From contig CAYRJD010000022.1 in the NCBI GenBank assembly GCA_964424585.1, positions 1-7,451 of the forward strand: DNA of 7,451 nucleotides. The letters run 5' to 3'. The stretch comes from CAYRJD01 sp964424585 (GTDB taxonomy: Bacteria; Actinomycetota; Acidimicrobiia; Acidimicrobiales; Poriferisodalaceae). The translations under genes were made by a program, and so were the position numbers. Shown piece after piece: positions 6,589 to 7,451 of this stretch (the first letter of the stretch is position 1; each line of letters opens with the position of its first letter). Under the pieces are notes generated by a model. That model did not search any database. It saw only the letters and a program-made list of their open reading frames with translations, and was not told the origin of the DNA.

Positions 6589-6625
6589 ATCTTGCCACGC
6601 CGGTGAGGCATCGCAACCAGGCTCT

Positions 6626-7451
6626 TCATACTTTCGTCACAGTGACAGCCGACACCATCGGCTCAAACGTCAGTGTCTGCGTCGATGTGCCGGTGTCGCT
6701 GTTCCAGTTGAACGCGGCGGGCGGGGTTTCGTCCCATTCCCATTCCCAATGCTGGGTCGGTGTGCCGCCTAACAGCGCGGGCAGTCCGATGCGGCGTGCG
6801 GTGCGCACGGGCCACGCCGACATCGACGACGGCAGCGGACACGCGTCGTCGTAGGTCGCTTCGGTCGCCCGCTCGTCCCACGCGGTGTCCGGGTCGTCGG
6901 CGGCTACCTGGTCTTCACGGGCCGTGGTGTTCGGGTCGTCGACCGGCGTGACGAGGGTGATGGTGCGCTCGGTGCCGAACGTGCTGTTGTTCGTCGGATA
7001 CGACACGTCATAGACGCAGCGGCGGTCTCGCTGCAGCGTCGCAAGCGGCACCGTCTGGTCGCCGACATCGTGCGCGTAGGACACCACCGCGCGTGCGGTG
7101 CACTCAGACGTTGAGCCGGTCACCGGCCTGAAGCTCAACGGCGAGAACACCGCCCACCCATACTGCGGCGACCAGCCTCCAATCTCCCAGCCGCCTGCGT
7201 GCCCGTCGGGAATGTTGATCGTCACCTGCGGCTCAAAGAACGCCTCCACGTAGGTCGCTTGGGTCGCCGGATCGTCGGCGCTCACTTCCGTGTCGTCCAC
7301 CGGCGTGACCAGCCGCAGGTTGCCGTGTGCGGAGGTTGTGGGGTAGGTGACGGTGTAGGCGCAGCTGCGGTTGAGCAGCGGGCCATTGGTGTAGGTGTTG
7401 CTGCCGGTGGTGGGGTGTTCGACCCAGAAGTCTCGTGTGACGACCTCACAC
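6626..7451 (-). CDS. Repeat-containing protein of unknown function, probably extracellular (C-terminal part)
   Basis: Open from the right window edge to the TGA at 6626-6628, about 274 residues; the N-terminus is missing. I do not recognise the family. The visible part consists of two diverged copies of a unit of about 115 residues: Cys, about 28 residues, then RxC-x-Y-x-V-x-YPT, a loop, LVTPVDD, a variable stretch, ADDP and ATY. A Trp/Pro/Gly-rich segment joins the copies, and the C-terminus ends in Thr/Val-rich strands (TQTLTFEP, VSAVTVTKV). The paired Cys, many Thr/Val/Tyr, few Lys and acidic DDP motifs fit a secreted beta-sandwich repeat protein. No membrane anchor or sorting motif is seen at the C-terminus. 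A GTG at 7300 could be taken as a start, but the frame is open beyond it and the repeat homology continues upstream, so it is internal. The lipoprotein gene follows 74 nt downstream on the same strand. Confidence 0.75.
   Translation of the reverse strand, partial: CEVVTRDFWVEHPTTGSNTYTNGPLLNRSCAYTVTYPTTSAHGNLRLVTPVDDTEVSADDPATQATYVEAFFEPQVTINIPDGHAGGWEIGGWSPQYGWAVFSPLSFRPVTGSTSECTARAVVSYAHDVGDQTVPLATLQRDRRCVYDVSYPTNNSTFGTERTITLVTPVDDPNTTAREDQVAADDPDTAWDERATEATYDDACPLPSSMSAWPVRTARRIGLPALLGGTPTQHWEWEWDETPPAAFNWNSDTGTSTQTLTFEPMVSAVTVTKV
6851..7102 (-). repeat. Protein-repeat copy 2 in the right-edge gene
   Basis: It runs from the first Cys (7100-7102) through the second Cys (7016-7018, in RRCVYDVSYPT), LVTPVDD, AADDP and ATEATY. 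Compared with copy 1 it has a few extra residues in the loop after YPT and about 14 extra residues between PVDD and ADDP. The DNA at 6935-6952 matches 7292-7309 with one mismatch. Confidence 0.75.
7250..7450 (-). repeat. Protein-repeat copy 1 in the right-edge gene
   Basis: It runs from the first Cys (7448-7450) through the second Cys (7361-7363, in RSCAYTVTYPT), LVTPVDD and ADDPATQATY. The second Cys lies 115 codons before its counterpart in copy 2 and the first Cys 116 codons before. The DNA of the ATY end (7250-7268) is nearly identical to 6851-6869 in copy 2. Confidence 0.75.

Larger units (their letters stand above)
6552..6625. other. 74-nt intergenic spacer between two minus-strand genes
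   Basis: The only sizeable non-coding stretch in the window. It holds the lipoprotein ribosome binding site and hairpins A and B near the lipoprotein; the remaining roughly 37 nt have no convincing promoter or terminator. Co-transcription of the two minus-strand genes is possible. Confidence 0.6.

Noticed and set aside
6100..6606. Plus-strand open frame of 168 codons opposite the lipoprotein gene
   Set aside because: Its Ser/Ala-rich product mirrors the low-complexity linker of the lipoprotein, and it spans the lipoprotein start region and ribosome binding site, so it is a shadow.
6589..6616. Possible minus-strand promoter, TTGCGA-16-CAAGAT, upstream of the lipoprotein
   Set aside because: Only the -35-like half is fair; the -10-like half lacks the first T of the consensus. 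Matches this weak are expected by chance in 74 nt.
6626..7300. GTG at 7300 as the start of a 224-residue gene
   Set aside because: The frame is open for 50 more codons to the window edge, and those codons encode the first part of the repeat unit, so the GTG is an internal valine codon.

Overview
The window looks like chromosomal DNA from a high-GC actinobacterium. GC is high throughout, three of the four gene starts seen on the plus strand are GTG, and genes are packed with gaps of a few bases or overlaps. The menaquinone proteins have actinobacterial features. A member of Acidimicrobiia (Ilumatobacter-like) is my best guess, but that is inference from style and not a database match.

Positions 1-5470, plus strand, hold a compact gene run: the 3' end of an acyl-CoA synthetase (AMP-forming ligase), then menF (isochorismate synthase), menD (SEPHCHC synthase), menH (SHCHC synthase) and menC (o-succinylbenzoate synthase). 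The four men genes carry out consecutive steps from chorismate to o-succinylbenzoate, the first half of the classical menaquinone pathway. The junctions are +3, -4, +4 and +6 nt. There is no internal promoter space and no strong Shine-Dalgarno next to any men start, so one polycistronic mRNA with translational coupling is likely. menB, menA and a clear menE are not visible; the truncated ligase at the left edge resembles fatty-acyl-CoA ligases more than MenE.

Positions 5481-6551, minus strand, encode a secreted lipoprotein with a lipobox Cys, an acidic Ser/Ala/Asp linker and a body that resembles the LppX/LprAFG (LolA-like) lipoproteins. It converges on menC with only 10 nt between the stop codons. 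Its 5' leader has a perfect AAGGAGGT ribosome binding site embedded in two short, mutually exclusive hairpins.

Positions 6626-7451, minus strand, are the C-terminal part of a protein open to the right window edge. It is built from at least two diverged copies of a repeat of about 115 residues with paired cysteines. I do not recognise the family; an extracellular beta-rich repeat protein is likely. It lies 74 nt upstream of the lipoprotein gene on the same strand.

Most of the window is ordinary metabolism. The least explained parts are the repeat protein and the lipoprotein leader. I saw no tRNA, rRNA, CRISPR array, insertion sequence or phage gene.
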